Shown in pieces: positions 1 to 9,125 of a DNA stretch of 55,899 nt (its first letter is position 1; each line of letters opens with the position of its first letter). The notes below the pieces were generated by a model. That model saw only the letters and a program-made list of their open reading frames with translations. It did not search any database and was not told the DNA's origin. This DNA is from Deltaproteobacteria bacterium (GTDB lineage: Bacteria; Myxococcota_A; Polyangia; JACPQR01): NCBI GenBank assembly GCA_016190375.1, contig JACPQR010000236.1, positions 1-55,899 of the forward strand, in the 5' to 3' direction. A program made the translations under genes and the position numbers.

Positions 1-125
1 GCCGCTCGGCTCAGTTGATCGCCTCGCTCGGCATGACCCCGAGGAAGCTCTTCGACGACCTGGGTGGCCAGCGCCAGAAACTCGATCGCGCGTTGATACA
101 CATCGAGGCGTTGGAAGCTGACCCG
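1..125 (-). CDS. Four-helix bundle protein (TIGR02436/S23-type), partial, runs off the left edge
   Basis: Reading leftwards, the frame gives VSFQRLDVYQRAIEFLALA, then VVEELPRGHAERGDQLSRA up to the edge. This is the typical first helix and turn of the small four-helix-bundle family related to proteins of 23S rRNA intervening sequences and to the Avd accessory proteins of diversity-generating retroelements. Family members are usually about 120 residues; only the first third is in the window. No ATG or GTG precedes the recognisable part in frame. The frame stays open through the adjacent hexamer repeat, where several in-frame TTG codons (first bases 206, 212, 218, 224) could serve as starts, so the 5' end is unresolved. 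The family match is by eye; the molecular role is unknown. Confidence 0.65.
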
Positions 126-170
126 CGTTGTCGGCGTTCGGAAGGCGTGGTTGCTTCCGCGCCGTCGACG

Positions 171-256
171 GGCGGGCGACCACGTCCACGTCGTCGTCGC
201 CGTCAAGGTCAACGTCAACGTCAATGCCCGCGCCCACGCACCTGCCCACCCCATCC
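171..256. repeat. Hexamer-type GC repeat, copy A (ACGTCC/ACGTCG units)
   Basis: This stretch is built from short near-repeats of ACGTCC, ACGTCG and AACGTC. Its reverse strand contains ACCTTGACG, then GACGACGACGTGGACGT, which also occurs in both arms of the palindromic element at 41163-41394. It sits directly upstream of the four-helix-bundle gene and may encode or replace the start of that gene. The rest of 257-409 shows no gene and presumably carries the promoter of the ATPase gene. Confidence 0.6.
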
Positions 257-409
257 GCAGGGGACGCGATTATCCCAGTAGAAGTAGCCCTCCCCATCCG
301 GCTCGCTCCGCAACCGCCGCGATTTGCGGGTTCCCGATGCCTGCAAACCGGGAACTGCACCCAAATCATTCGTCCCTGCTGCCGCCATTTTTCATGCAAT
401 AATGGCGAC

Positions 410-1546
410 ATGTTCGCCAGGGCCATTCGGCTGCCCCTCGACCGGAGCTTCTTCCTCCTCGGGCCCCGGGGAACGGGGAAATCCACACTCCTGCGCGCGG
501 CGATGCCGGACGCGCCGTTTCTCGACCTGTTGAACATGGGCCTGTACGGCGAGCTCCTCGCGCACCCCGACAGGCTCGAGGCGATCCTCCTTCCCAAGAA
601 GCCCGAGCGGGTCGTGATCGACGAGATCCAGCGCCTGCCGTCGCTGCTGCACGAGGTGCATCGGCTGATCGAGCGCCGGAGATGGAGGTTCGCGCTGACG
701 GGCTCGAGCGCCCGGAAGCTGCGCCGCGGCGGCGCGAACCTCCTGGGCGGCCGCGCTCGGACCCTTGCGATGCACCCGCTCACGGCGGCGGAGCTCGGCG
801 AGAGCTTCGACCTCGGGCACTCGATCCGGTTCGGCCAGCTCCCCACCGTGTACGTCGAGAGCGATCCGGCCGAGTACCTCGCGAGCTACGTCGGGACGTA
901 CCTGCGCGAGGAGGTCCAGGCGGAGGCGCTGACCCGGAGCCTGGAGGCCTTCTCGCGCTTCCTCGTCGCGGCGAGCTTCTCGCAAGCGTCGATCCTGTCG
1001 ATCTCCGCGGTGGCGCGCGATCTGGGTCTCGCCCGCAAGACGATCGAGGGCTACTTCGATCTGCTGGACGACTTGCTCTTGGCCGTGCGCCTACCCGTGT
1101 TCACGCACCGCGCGAAACGGCCGTTGCTCGCACACTCGAAGTTCTTCTACTTCGATGCGGGCGTGTACAGGGCCCTGCGCCCGAAGGGCCCGCTCGATAC
1201 GGCCGACGAGATCGACGGTCCCGCCATCGAGACCCTCGTGCTGGAGGACCTCCGCGCGACGAACGACAACCTGCGCCTGGGATACGAGACGTTCTTCTGG
1301 CACACGCGCGACCACAAGGAGGTCGACTTCGTGCTCTACGGCGAGCGAGGCCTGGTCGCGATCGAGGTGAAGCGATCGGCGACATTCCGGCAGAGCGATC
1401 TCGCGACGCTTCGCCTCTTCGCCGGCGACTACCCGGTAGCGCGCTGCTTCCTGTTCTACGGAGGCCGGCAGGAATACGAGCTGGACGGACTCCGCGTCCT
1501 TCCGCTCCAGACGGCACTCCCCGCGCTGGGCTCGCTCATCGGGTGA
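410..1546 (+). CDS. AAA+ ATPase of the ATP-binding/DUF4143 family
   Basis: The protein has 378 residues from ATG 410; the frame is open upstream but that part looks non-coding. Residues 18-26 form a Walker A loop (GPRGTGKST), followed by a Walker B segment VVIDEIQ near residue 68 and the sensor-like TGSSARKL. The C-terminal third is a DUF4143-type domain ending in EVDFVL and VAIEVKRS, which resembles a PD-(D/E)xK nuclease-like core. Proteins of this family are common and scattered in bacteria and archaea; their substrates are largely unknown and some are suspected antitoxin or defence ATPases. The gene is convergent with the Uma2 gene downstream, with 36 bases between stops. Family assignment is firm; function is not known. 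Confidence 0.88.
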   Translation: MFARAIRLPLDRSFFLLGPRGTGKSTLLRAAMPDAPFLDLLNMGLYGELLAHPDRLEAILLPKKPERVVIDEIQRLPSLLHEVHRLIERRRWRFALTGSSARKLRRGGANLLGGRARTLAMHPLTAAELGESFDLGHSIRFGQLPTVYVESDPAEYLASYVGTYLREEVQAEALTRSLEAFSRFLVAASFSQASILSISAVARDLGLARKTIEGYFDLLDDLLLAVRLPVFTHRAKRPLLAHSKFFYFDAGVYRALRPKGPLDTADEIDGPAIETLVLEDLRATNDNLRLGYETFFWHTRDHKEVDFVLYGERGLVAIEVKRSATFRQSDLATLRLFAGDYPVARCFLFYGGRQEYELDGLRVLPLQTALPALGSLIG

Positions 1547-1582
1547 GCCCGAGCGCCGGAGGCGAGCGCGCAGCGTGGCCCG

Positions 1583-2254
1583 TCAGCTCCGCCGCAGGTC
1601 GAGATCTGCGAAGAAGTCCTCGACGCGGGGAACGAGGCCCGGAAGCGAGGGGGACTCCTCGAGGCGCTCGCCGGAGTGGTAGCGGCGGTCCTTGCCCGCA
1701 GGCTCGAGGACCACGACCTCCCGAGTGCGGGGCAGGACCAGCCACGCCACGATGACCCCGTGGTCGAAGTACCATCGCGCCTTGGAGCGGAGCGCGGTCT
1801 CGTCTTCGTCATCGTCTTCACCGGCCACCTCGACCGCGAGCACGGGCGGGACGGAGCGGTACTTGCCGCTCGGAGGGGGCAGGTCGCCGCGACGCCAGAT
1901 GGCCGCGTCGGCTCCTCGGATCTCGCCTCGCAGGCACATTCCAGCTTCGTTGCCGCCCACTGAGAACTCGGGATGCGCTTCGGCCCATTTCTTCAGGACA
2001 TGGATCACGTCGGGTGCGACCGCCTGCTGCGTGTCTCCGCACGGTGGCATGTACAGGAGCCTCCCTCCGACGAACTCGAGCCGGCCCTCGACCGATGGCC
2101 AGGTTCCCGGATCCTCGGGCGCGAACCCGCGAGGAGGCCGGAGCTCCACTGGAAACCGCAAGCTCCCGCGGCCTAGCACGACCGGCTCGTCCTGCGGGTC
2201 CATGGAGACGTGGATCATGCCATCAGTATAGTCGAGCATTCGAGGCCGAGGCAC
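1583..2254 (-). CDS. Uma2-family protein (DUF820, putative restriction-endonuclease fold)
   Basis: Up to 223 residues. The order PSVEGRLEFVGGRLLYMPP, RGADAAIW, VLAVEVAGEDD and a closing WLVLP strand matches the Uma2/DUF820 family, whose PD-(D/E)xK-like core is predicted to bind or cut nucleic acid. The catalytic lysine position is not obvious here: the strand after VEVAG carries an acidic DEDE run followed by LRSKARWYF. The start is uncertain, because ATG codons also lie at 2239 and 2218. The first ATG is only 20 bases from the start of the divergent kinase gene, so the two share a promoter region. These proteins are expanded in cyanobacteria and myxobacteria; the cellular role is unknown. 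Confidence 0.82.
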   Translation of the reverse strand: MPRPRMLDYTDGMIHVSMDPQDEPVVLGRGSLRFPVELRPPRGFAPEDPGTWPSVEGRLEFVGGRLLYMPPCGDTQQAVAPDVIHVLKKWAEAHPEFSVGGNEAGMCLRGEIRGADAAIWRRGDLPPPSGKYRSVPPVLAVEVAGEDDDEDETALRSKARWYFDHGVIVAWLVLPRTREVVVLEPAGKDRRYHSGERLEESPSLPGLVPRVEDFFADLDLRRS

Positions 2255-2274
2255 GCGGAGCCTGTGGTGATAGG

Positions 2275-5200
2275 ATGATTCCCTCGATGCAGGCCACTTG
2301 CGCGACCTGCGGGACCGCGGCGCCGGAAGGAGCGCGCTTTTGCCTCTCGTGCGGCGTCGCGCTGACGGCCGAGGCGGCGACGGACTCGCTGCTCGGGATC
2401 AGGCTGGACGGCCGCTACGTCCTCGAGTCGATCATCGGCGAAGGCGGGATGGGCCGCGTCTACCGCGCGCGTCACGCCGAGCTCCGCAAACCAGTCGCGA
2501 TCAAGGTCCTGCGGCAGGAGCTCTCGCGGTCGACCGCGTTCGTCGAGCGATTCCGGCGGGAGGCCCGAGCGGCAGGCCGCCTCGACAGCCCGCACAGCAT
2601 CCGGGTCCTCGACTCGGGCCAGACGCCCGAGGGCGTCGTCTACCTGGTGATGGAGCTGTTCGTCTCCGAGAACCTCGCGAAGATCATCGGACGCGAGGGA
2701 ACGCTGCGGGTCGAGCGGGCCGTCGCCATCTCCAGCCAGGTCCTCTCCGCGCTCGAGGGCGCGCATCGGGCCGGCATCCTGCACCGGGACCTGAAGCCCG
2801 AGAACGTGCTCGTCGCGCTCGGCCCCGATCTGCAGGAGCTCGCGAAGGTCTGCGACTACGGGATCGCGAAGCTGGCCGACGAGGTCGACGATCGCCTCAC
2901 GGTCACCGGCTCGCAGTTCGGAACGCCGCTGTACATGTCGCCGGAGTCGCACCGGGGCGAGGAGACGGACGCGCGTAGCGACCTGTACAGCGTCGGGGCG
3001 ATCCTCTACGAGATGCTCACGGGCTCGCCGCCGTTCGACGGCCCGAACCCGCTCGCGATCGCGCGTGCCCACGCCGAGGACCCGCCCGTGCCGGTGCGGC
3101 AGCGCGCGCCGCTCAGGGCGATCGGCCCGGACCTCGAGGCGGTGGCCATGCGCGCGCTCGCCAAGCGGCGCGCCGATCGGTACGAGACCGCCGAGGAGAT
3201 GCGCCTCGCGCTCGAGCGCGCGGCCGAGGCCGGTGACGATCCGCATCAGACCGCGCGAGTCGCCTCTCTCGAGTCCCTCGTTCCGGAGCACCTGCTCGCC
3301 GGCGTGCGCGCCGCGCGGCTCGAGGCGACCGCGGAGCGGCGCGACGTGTCGGTCCTCACGGTCGACCTGGCCGGGGCGGAGCTCCCGACGGGCGGCCCCG
3401 GAGAGATCGCGACGACGCTCCTCGGCCGGTACGAGGCGGTAGCCCGGACCGTCCGAGCGCACGGCGGCATCGTCGAGCGGCCGTGGGGCGACAGGCTCGT
3501 CGCCTTCTTCGGCGCGCGCTCCGACACGTCGGACGCCGGCGACCGCGCCATCGGCGCCGCTGCGACCTCGCGGCGCGAGGCGGTCGGCGGAGCGTGGTTC
3601 CGCGCGGCGATCGCCGCGGGCTCCGCGCTCGTTCGCAAGTCCGCGACTGGAGATCCGGAGGTGATCGGCGAGCCGGTCGCGCGCTGCCGGCGGATGCTGG
3701 AAGTCGCCCGAGCCGGCGTCCTCGTCGTGGACGAGACCCTGCGGCACACCGCGGGCCGCACGATGGTCCTCAAGCCCGTCGGTCGCGGCATCTTCGAGGT
3801 GACCGACCAGGCCGGTCCGGAGCTCCAGCCCGCCACCGCGCCCTTGACCGGGCGCCCGGCGGAGCTCGAGGCAATCGCGGCTGCCGCCGGCGACGCGATC
3901 TCGGGGCGAGGCCGCGTCGTCCTGATCGTCGGTGATGTCGGCATCGGCAAGACCGCGCTGCTCCGCGAGTCGCTTCGGCGGGCCGAGATCTACGGGATGA
4001 GGACGGTGCGCGTCAGCTCCCTGGTCGGCGGCGGCAACTCCCTCACCACCATGTCCGAGGTCGTCCGCAGGCTCTACGGGTTTCAGCATCCGACGCGCGA
4101 GCAGGTGCTCGAGATCCTGCAGCCGCTCAGGATGTCCGAAGACGACCGCCGGATGATCGCCGACCACTTCGCGCAGATCGAGACCTCCCTACCCGCGGAC
4201 GTCGCGCGACGCGAGCTCACCGCGGCGCTCCGGGTCGCGGTCACGGCGTTCGCCCGCGAGAACCCCATCGCGATCGCGATCGAGGACCTGCAGTGGCTCG
4301 ATCACCCCAGCGCCGTCCTGATCGGCGAGCTCGCGGCCGCGGCGATACGCCGGCGGCTCTTGCTCATAGTGACGTCGAGGCGGCGCGTCTGGAGCGACTG
4401 GGATCCCCCGCACCTGAGGCGAATCGTCCTCGGGCCGGTCGACGCCGCGGCCGGCGCCCAGATCGTCGGGGCCCTCGTCCCGGAGGGTCAGCTGCAAGAG
4501 GCGCACGTCGCGCGCCTCGTGTCCCAGTCCGGCGGCTCGCCGATGTACCTGAGCTGCCTGGTCTCGACCTTGCGCCACTCGGGGGCGCTCGCGATCCGGG
4601 ATGGCCAGGTCGTCCTGCAGCCCGGAGTACCGCTGCCCGACGCCGTCCGGGCGCTCGTCGAGGCGCGGCTCGCGCCGCTGCCCGACAGCGCTCGTCGAGC
4701 CCTTCCGGTGGCCGCCGTCCTCGGTCCCACGATCCCAATGGAGGATCTCCTCGAGATCCTCGGAGGCGGCGAGGACGCGGCCGCGGCCGTCCGGATCCTC
4801 GGCGAGGCTCAGATCCTGCTCAGGGCCACGGAGGGGCACGCGATCTTTCGTGAGGAGGCGCTGCGCGAGGCCGTCTACGAGGGCATCGGGCCGGAGGCGC
4901 GACGCGCGCTTCACCGCGCGGCGGCGGAGCAGCTCCTTCGCGCGCCCGCCGGAACGCATCCGGACGAGGTCATCGCGATGCACCTGGCCGAGGCGGGCGA
5001 GCTGCTCGGTGCCTCGCGTCACTTCGAGCGAGCGGCGCAAGCGGCGCTGGGCCGGGCGATGCCGGGACAGGCCGCGCAGTACTTCTCGCTCGCGCGGCGC
5101 CGGTACATCGCCGGCGGGGGATCCGAGCCGGGCGCGACGGCACGGCTCTGGGTCAGGGAGGCGGAGGCGCTGTTCACCGCGGGCTCGACCGGCGAGGCGA

Positions 5201-5952
5201 TCAGCACCGCGGAGGTGGCGCTCTCCGACACCGGCGCCGACGCGGCCGTGCGTGCTGCGGCGCTCCTGGTGCTCGGAAGGGCGGCGGCGCGCGAGGGAAA
5301 GACCGCCGACGCCGAAGCGTCCCTGGCGGCGGCGATCCCCGCCGCAAACGAGGCGGGCGCCAGGCAGACCGCGGCGGACGCTTACGCCGCCCTGGCCGAG
5401 GTGCTCACCCACGACGGGCAGTCCGGCCGCGCGCTCCAGACGCTGGCGGAGGGCCTGCAGCTCGCCGAGGAGCTCGCGGAAGCGGCGCCCGAGGACGACG
5501 AGGCGCAGGCGCGCCACGGCCAGCTCCTGCTGGCGCTCGGCCAGCAGCAGCTCGGACGAGGAGCGCCGGGCGCCGCGGTCGAGTATTTCCGCAGCGCGTT
5601 GCTCCTCGGCGAGAAGGCAGGCGACGCGCTCGCGATCGCCGCGGCGCTCGGTGCGATCGCGGCGGCCGCTGCCGCGCGAGGGAACCTCGAGGGCGCGATG
5701 GCCGAGGCCCGCAAGGCGGCGATCCACCTCAGGCGCGCGGGCGACCGGATGGCGGCGGCGAAGCTCGAGCACATGCTCGGCGAGTACGCGGTCCGCGCGA
5801 ACTCGCTCGACGACGCGATGCGAGCGTTCCAGGGCTCTGCAGAGCTCGCCGAGTCGGTCGGCTGGGCCGAGGGGGTAGCGGCGGCCACCGCGTCGCTCAA
5901 GGCGATCGGCGGCGAGCGGCCCCGCAGGCACAGCCTGATGACCGCGGAGTGA
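2275..5952 (+). CDS. Ser/Thr protein kinase with zinc ribbon, cyclase-like, ATPase and TPR regions
   Basis: A cytoplasmic regulator of 1225 residues. A C4 zinc ribbon (CATCG then CLSCG) opens the protein. A Hanks-type kinase domain follows: GEGGMG near residue 55, AIKVL, HRDLKPEN from 170, and KVCDYG at 192-196, where DYG replaces the usual DFG. Residues about 356-505 resemble a class III nucleotide cyclase domain (VSVLTVDLAG, ERPWGDRLVAFFGA), but metal-binding acidic pairs are not clear, so it may be a degenerate sensor. A P-loop GDVGIGKTAL starts at 553 and leads into a STAND-like AAA region with EDLQWLD. The C-terminal ~350 residues are Ala-rich TPR helices. ATG 2287 is an alternative start. 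The stop overlaps the next gene region, implying an operon. Confidence 0.88.
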   Translation: MIPSMQATCATCGTAAPEGARFCLSCGVALTAEAATDSLLGIRLDGRYVLESIIGEGGMGRVYRARHAELRKPVAIKVLRQELSRSTAFVERFRREARAAGRLDSPHSIRVLDSGQTPEGVVYLVMELFVSENLAKIIGREGTLRVERAVAISSQVLSALEGAHRAGILHRDLKPENVLVALGPDLQELAKVCDYGIAKLADEVDDRLTVTGSQFGTPLYMSPESHRGEETDARSDLYSVGAILYEMLTGSPPFDGPNPLAIARAHAEDPPVPVRQRAPLRAIGPDLEAVAMRALAKRRADRYETAEEMRLALERAAEAGDDPHQTARVASLESLVPEHLLAGVRAARLEATAERRDVSVLTVDLAGAELPTGGPGEIATTLLGRYEAVARTVRAHGGIVERPWGDRLVAFFGARSDTSDAGDRAIGAAATSRREAVGGAWFRAAIAAGSALVRKSATGDPEVIGEPVARCRRMLEVARAGVLVVDETLRHTAGRTMVLKPVGRGIFEVTDQAGPELQPATAPLTGRPAELEAIAAAAGDAISGRGRVVLIVGDVGIGKTALLRESLRRAEIYGMRTVRVSSLVGGGNSLTTMSEVVRRLYGFQHPTREQVLEILQPLRMSEDDRRMIADHFAQIETSLPADVARRELTAALRVAVTAFARENPIAIAIEDLQWLDHPSAVLIGELAAAAIRRRLLLIVTSRRRVWSDWDPPHLRRIVLGPVDAAAGAQIVGALVPEGQLQEAHVARLVSQSGGSPMYLSCLVSTLRHSGALAIRDGQVVLQPGVPLPDAVRALVEARLAPLPDSARRALPVAAVLGPTIPMEDLLEILGGGEDAAAAVRILGEAQILLRATEGHAIFREEALREAVYEGIGPEARRALHRAAAEQLLRAPAGTHPDEVIAMHLAEAGELLGASRHFERAAQAALGRAMPGQAAQYFSLARRRYIAGGGSEPGATARLWVREAEALFTAGSTGEAISTAEVALSDTGADAAVRAAALLVLGRAAAREGKTADAEASLAAAIPAANEAGARQTAADAYAALAEVLTHDGQSGRALQTLAEGLQLAEELAEAAPEDDEAQARHGQLLLALGQQQLGRGAPGAAVEYFRSALLLGEKAGDALAIAAALGAIAAAAAARGNLEGAMAEARKAAIHLRRAGDRMAAAKLEHMLGEYAVRANSLDDAMRAFQGSAELAESVGWAEGVAAATASLKAIGGERPRRHSLMTAE

Positions 5953-5954
5953 GC

Positions 5955-6893
5955 ATGGAGGCGCCTGTCCAGGCCGAGGTCTTCGGTCTCGTCGAGATGG
6001 GATCGAACTCGCTCAAGCTGTACGTCGTCCCACGCGGGGCGAAGGCGGACACCCCGATAGAGACCATCAAGCTCCCATGGCGAGTCGCGCACGACCTGTT
6101 CGCGCGCGGCTCGCTCGCCGCCGAGACCGCCGAAGAGGTCGTGGAGCGCGTCCGCGAGGCGACTCGACTGCTCGACGATCGCAGGGTGGTGGGGATGCTG
6201 GCGATCGCGACGGGCGTGTTCCGCGAGCTACCCGAGACCGATGCGCTCGCGCTTCGCGTCCGCGAGGCGACCGGCGTCGTGCCGCGGGTGATCGGGGGCG
6301 AGGACGAGGCCTCGCTGATGGCGCGTGGCTTCCGCGAGCTCTCGATCGCGCCGCCGGCCGTGATGTGCGATCTCGGCGGAGCCAGCCTCGAGTGGGCGTG
6401 GATGCCCGAGCGCGGCGCCGGGCGGAGCGGAAGCCTCTCGCTCGGCGCGATCCGGAACGAGTACCTGTTCGCGCACCTGCGGTCGTCGCCGGAGCGTTAC
6501 CTCGCCGAGAGCACCGCCCACTGCGACGCGGCGCTGTCGGCGCTGCCGGTCGTCGGGCCTGCGCGGGTCGTCGCGACGGGGGGCACGGCCGAGGCCCTGG
6601 CCGCGGTCGTCGGCCGGACGAGCGTCTCGTCCGTGGAGCTGGCCGAGGTGATCGCGCGCGTCCTCGGCGAGGGCCCGCCCGGAACGCTCAAGCCCGGCCG
6701 GCAAGCGGTCTTCCTGCCTGGGCTCGTGATCCTGTCGAGAGTCGTCGCGCGGGCGGCCGCAGCTGGTCTCGAGTACGGTACGAGCGCGGTCCGGCTCGGC
6801 ATGGTTCGCAGGCTCATCCAGCTCCTCGAGAGGTTCCCGCCCGACGAGCTGCACGCCACGCAGCTCCTGCGCATGACCCAGGCGAAGCGCTGA
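5955..6893 (+). CDS. Ppx/GppA-family phosphatase-like protein
   Basis: A protein of 312 residues from ATG 5955, which has a GGAG motif five bases upstream; GTG 5949 overlaps the kinase stop and is an alternative start. VEMGSNSLKLYVV at the N-terminus, the GGEDEA segment and VMCDLGGASLEWAWM match the ASKHA fold of exopolyphosphatase/guanosine pentaphosphate phosphohydrolase. The length equals the short one-module Ppx/GppA type. The catalytic Glu equivalent appears within GGEDEASLMARG, but the phosphate-binding loop reads DLGGASLE rather than DIGGGSTE, so activity may be altered. It lies between two kinase genes, with 15 bases to the next start. A role in polyphosphate or (p)ppGpp turnover is inferred from the family. 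Confidence 0.83.
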   Translation: MEAPVQAEVFGLVEMGSNSLKLYVVPRGAKADTPIETIKLPWRVAHDLFARGSLAAETAEEVVERVREATRLLDDRRVVGMLAIATGVFRELPETDALALRVREATGVVPRVIGGEDEASLMARGFRELSIAPPAVMCDLGGASLEWAWMPERGAGRSGSLSLGAIRNEYLFAHLRSSPERYLAESTAHCDAALSALPVVGPARVVATGGTAEALAAVVGRTSVSSVELAEVIARVLGEGPPGTLKPGRQAVFLPGLVILSRVVARAAAAGLEYGTSAVRLGMVRRLIQLLERFPPDELHATQLLRMTQAKR

Positions 6894-6908
6894 TACACTC
6901 TCGAAGCG

Positions 6909-9077
6909 TTGAGACCGACCGACGCGGGACTCAAGCAGATGCTCCTGGCCGGGGAGGTCGACGAGTCCGCCTTGCCGGCCGGGAGCAAGGTCGGCCGCTA
7001 CGTGGTGCTCGAGACGCTGGGCTTCGGCGGCATGAGCATCGTCTACAAGGCGTACGATCCTCACCTCGATCGCGCCGTCGCGGTCAAGCTCCTGCGGCTC
7101 GACTCGACCTCCGGCGGTTCGGCGGACGAGGCGCGGGTGCGGCTCGTACGCGAGGCTCAGGCGCTCGCGAAGCTCTCGCACCCGAACATCGTCGCCGTCC
7201 ACGACGTGGGGACGTTCGGCGACGACGTGTTCGTGGCGATGGAGTTCGTCGCGGGACCGACGCTGGCCGAGTGGTGCCGGGACGAAGGGCGCTCGATCGA
7301 GCAGATCCTCGAGGCGTACCGGGGCGCGGGGCGAGGCCTCGCCGCAGCGCACGCGGCCGGGCTGGTGCACCGCGACTTCAAGCCAGACAACGTGATCGTC
7401 GGGAGCGACGGGCGGCCACGCGTCCTCGATTTCGGTCTGGCGCGCGCGGCTGGCCCGGCGGGCGGGGATGCGAAAGACCATCCGGACGGGCACCAGACGG
7501 GTGGCAGCGCGACGGTCGGGACGCCGGCGTACATGGCGCCCGAGCAGCACGGCGGCGGGACCGTCGACGGGCGCACGGACCAGTTCAGCTTCTGCGTGGC
7601 TCTCTGGGAGGCCGTCCATCGACGGTCGCCGTTTTCGGGCTCGACCGTCGAGGAGATCGCCGCGGCCGTCACCGAGGGACGCGTGTCGCCGCCCCCGGCA
7701 GACGGACGAGCGCCCGGCTGGCTGCGGCCCGTCCTGATGCGGGGCCTGGCGGTCACGCCGTCGGACCGCTTTGCAACGATGGAGGCGCTCCTCGGCGCGC
7801 TCGACCGCGGCCCGCGCGCCCGGCGCCGGGTCATCGCCGTTGCCATGGCGGCCGCCGTCCTGGCCGTGGGGGGCGCGGCGTTCTGGAGCGCCGCGGGCGG
7901 TCGCGACGCGTGCGGAGGTGGCCAGGACAGGCTCGCTGGGGTCTGGGATCCGGCGGTCAAGGCCGCGGTGCGAGCCTCCTTCCTCTCGAGCGGGCGCAAG
8001 CAGGCCCCCGCGACCTACTCGCGCGTCAGCCGGGTGCTCGACGGCCAGGCCGCCGAGTGGGCCGCCATGCACCGGGCGAGCTGCGAGGCCCGGCGCAGCG
8101 GACGCCAGGACGACCGCGCCACCGCGCTTCGAAGCGCCTGCCTCGAGGAGCGTCGCGCCGAGATGTCCGAGCTGACCGGGAAGCTGGCCAGGGCGGACGG
8201 CCGCATGGTCGATAGAGCGGTCCATGCCGTGTTCGAGCTCGCGAGCGTCGAAGCGTGCGGCGACGCCCGTGCCCTCGAGCTCGGCCGGCCGGCAGAGGAC
8301 ACGGTCGCGCCTGCCGACCCGAACGCCTGCGGAGTCCCGCCGGCGGGGAGGTACTACCCTCTCGAGGTGGGGCGGGTCTGGGTGTACGACGTGATCGAGA
8401 AGGCGAGCCGCCGGTCGCGCGGGGATCCGAAGGTCGTGACCATCGAGGCGCATGAGCCCATCGGCGGCTGCAGGGGCGGGCGGACGGCGTACAGGATGCG
8501 CCAGCAATCGTCCGCGGGCTGGGCCTTCCGCTGGCAGGAGGTGATCGAGGTCCCGAGCCCTGGCTCGCGGCGGCCGGGGATCGTCACGGTGCGACACCGC
8601 GACCAGTGGTTCGCTGCCGACGGGACGGTGACGAAGGACGAGTACTTCGTGCCGAGCCGCATCCGCCTCGACGAGACCTGCCTTCACACGCTCGACGGCG
8701 CGACCTACCTTGACGCATACGACGAGGTCGAGGTGGAGCCCGGATCGGGCTGCGGCGAGGTGATCGAGCGCGAGACGCGCACGTTCGACTGGAAGGTCAC
8801 CGGCGTGGACGTCCCGGTGCGGCTCGATCTGAGCTACCGGAACCCGGCGTGCTGCCCCGCCGAGGAGCCCGCCTGCGGCCCACCTCCGGATGGACCTGGC
8901 CACCGCTGCGCTCCCGAAGGCGAGCGCCGCTGGTCGTGCGAGTTTCGGACGCTGCAGGTCGACCGGCGCGAGGTCAGCGGCGGCACCGCGGCGACGACAT
9001 GGTTCGCGGCCGGCGTGGGCAAGGTGCTCGAGGACGAGAAGGGCGAGGACCGCGAGGTGCTCGAGTGCTTCCGGTGA
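6909..9077 (+). CDS. Membrane Ser/Thr protein kinase with exported C-terminal domain
   Basis: A protein of 722 residues if TTG 6909 is the start; ATG 6939 is the alternative. The kinase domain is complete: GFGGMS at 38-43, AVKLL, HRDFKPDN from 154, DFGLAR from 174 and MAPEQ. A single membrane segment lies near residues 307-326. It is followed by a helical region (WDPAVKAAVRASFL, ACLEERRAEM) often found after myxobacterial kinase domains. The C-terminal ~260 residues begin RYYPLEVGRVWVYDV and are beta-rich with paired cysteines (CCPAEEPAC); this resembles free-standing secreted lipoprotein-type domains more than kinase sensors. Topology suggests signalling across the inner membrane. It probably belongs to the same transcription unit as the two upstream genes. 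Confidence 0.88.
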   Translation: MRPTDAGLKQMLLAGEVDESALPAGSKVGRYVVLETLGFGGMSIVYKAYDPHLDRAVAVKLLRLDSTSGGSADEARVRLVREAQALAKLSHPNIVAVHDVGTFGDDVFVAMEFVAGPTLAEWCRDEGRSIEQILEAYRGAGRGLAAAHAAGLVHRDFKPDNVIVGSDGRPRVLDFGLARAAGPAGGDAKDHPDGHQTGGSATVGTPAYMAPEQHGGGTVDGRTDQFSFCVALWEAVHRRSPFSGSTVEEIAAAVTEGRVSPPPADGRAPGWLRPVLMRGLAVTPSDRFATMEALLGALDRGPRARRRVIAVAMAAAVLAVGGAAFWSAAGGRDACGGGQDRLAGVWDPAVKAAVRASFLSSGRKQAPATYSRVSRVLDGQAAEWAAMHRASCEARRSGRQDDRATALRSACLEERRAEMSELTGKLARADGRMVDRAVHAVFELASVEACGDARALELGRPAEDTVAPADPNACGVPPAGRYYPLEVGRVWVYDVIEKASRRSRGDPKVVTIEAHEPIGGCRGGRTAYRMRQQSSAGWAFRWQEVIEVPSPGSRRPGIVTVRHRDQWFAADGTVTKDEYFVPSRIRLDETCLHTLDGATYLDAYDEVEVEPGSGCGEVIERETRTFDWKVTGVDVPVRLDLSYRNPACCPAEEPACGPPPDGPGHRCAPEGERRWSCEFRTLQVDRREVSGGTAATTWFAAGVGKVLEDEKGEDREVLECFR

Positions 9078-9125
9078 GGGTTCGGGCGGGCGCGACTCAC
9101 AGGTTCGGTCCCCTGGCTCGCTGAG

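Noticed and set aside
2215..4167. 650-residue open frame on the minus strand
   Set aside because: Antisense to the first kinase gene, whose complete catalytic motifs mark it as the real gene.
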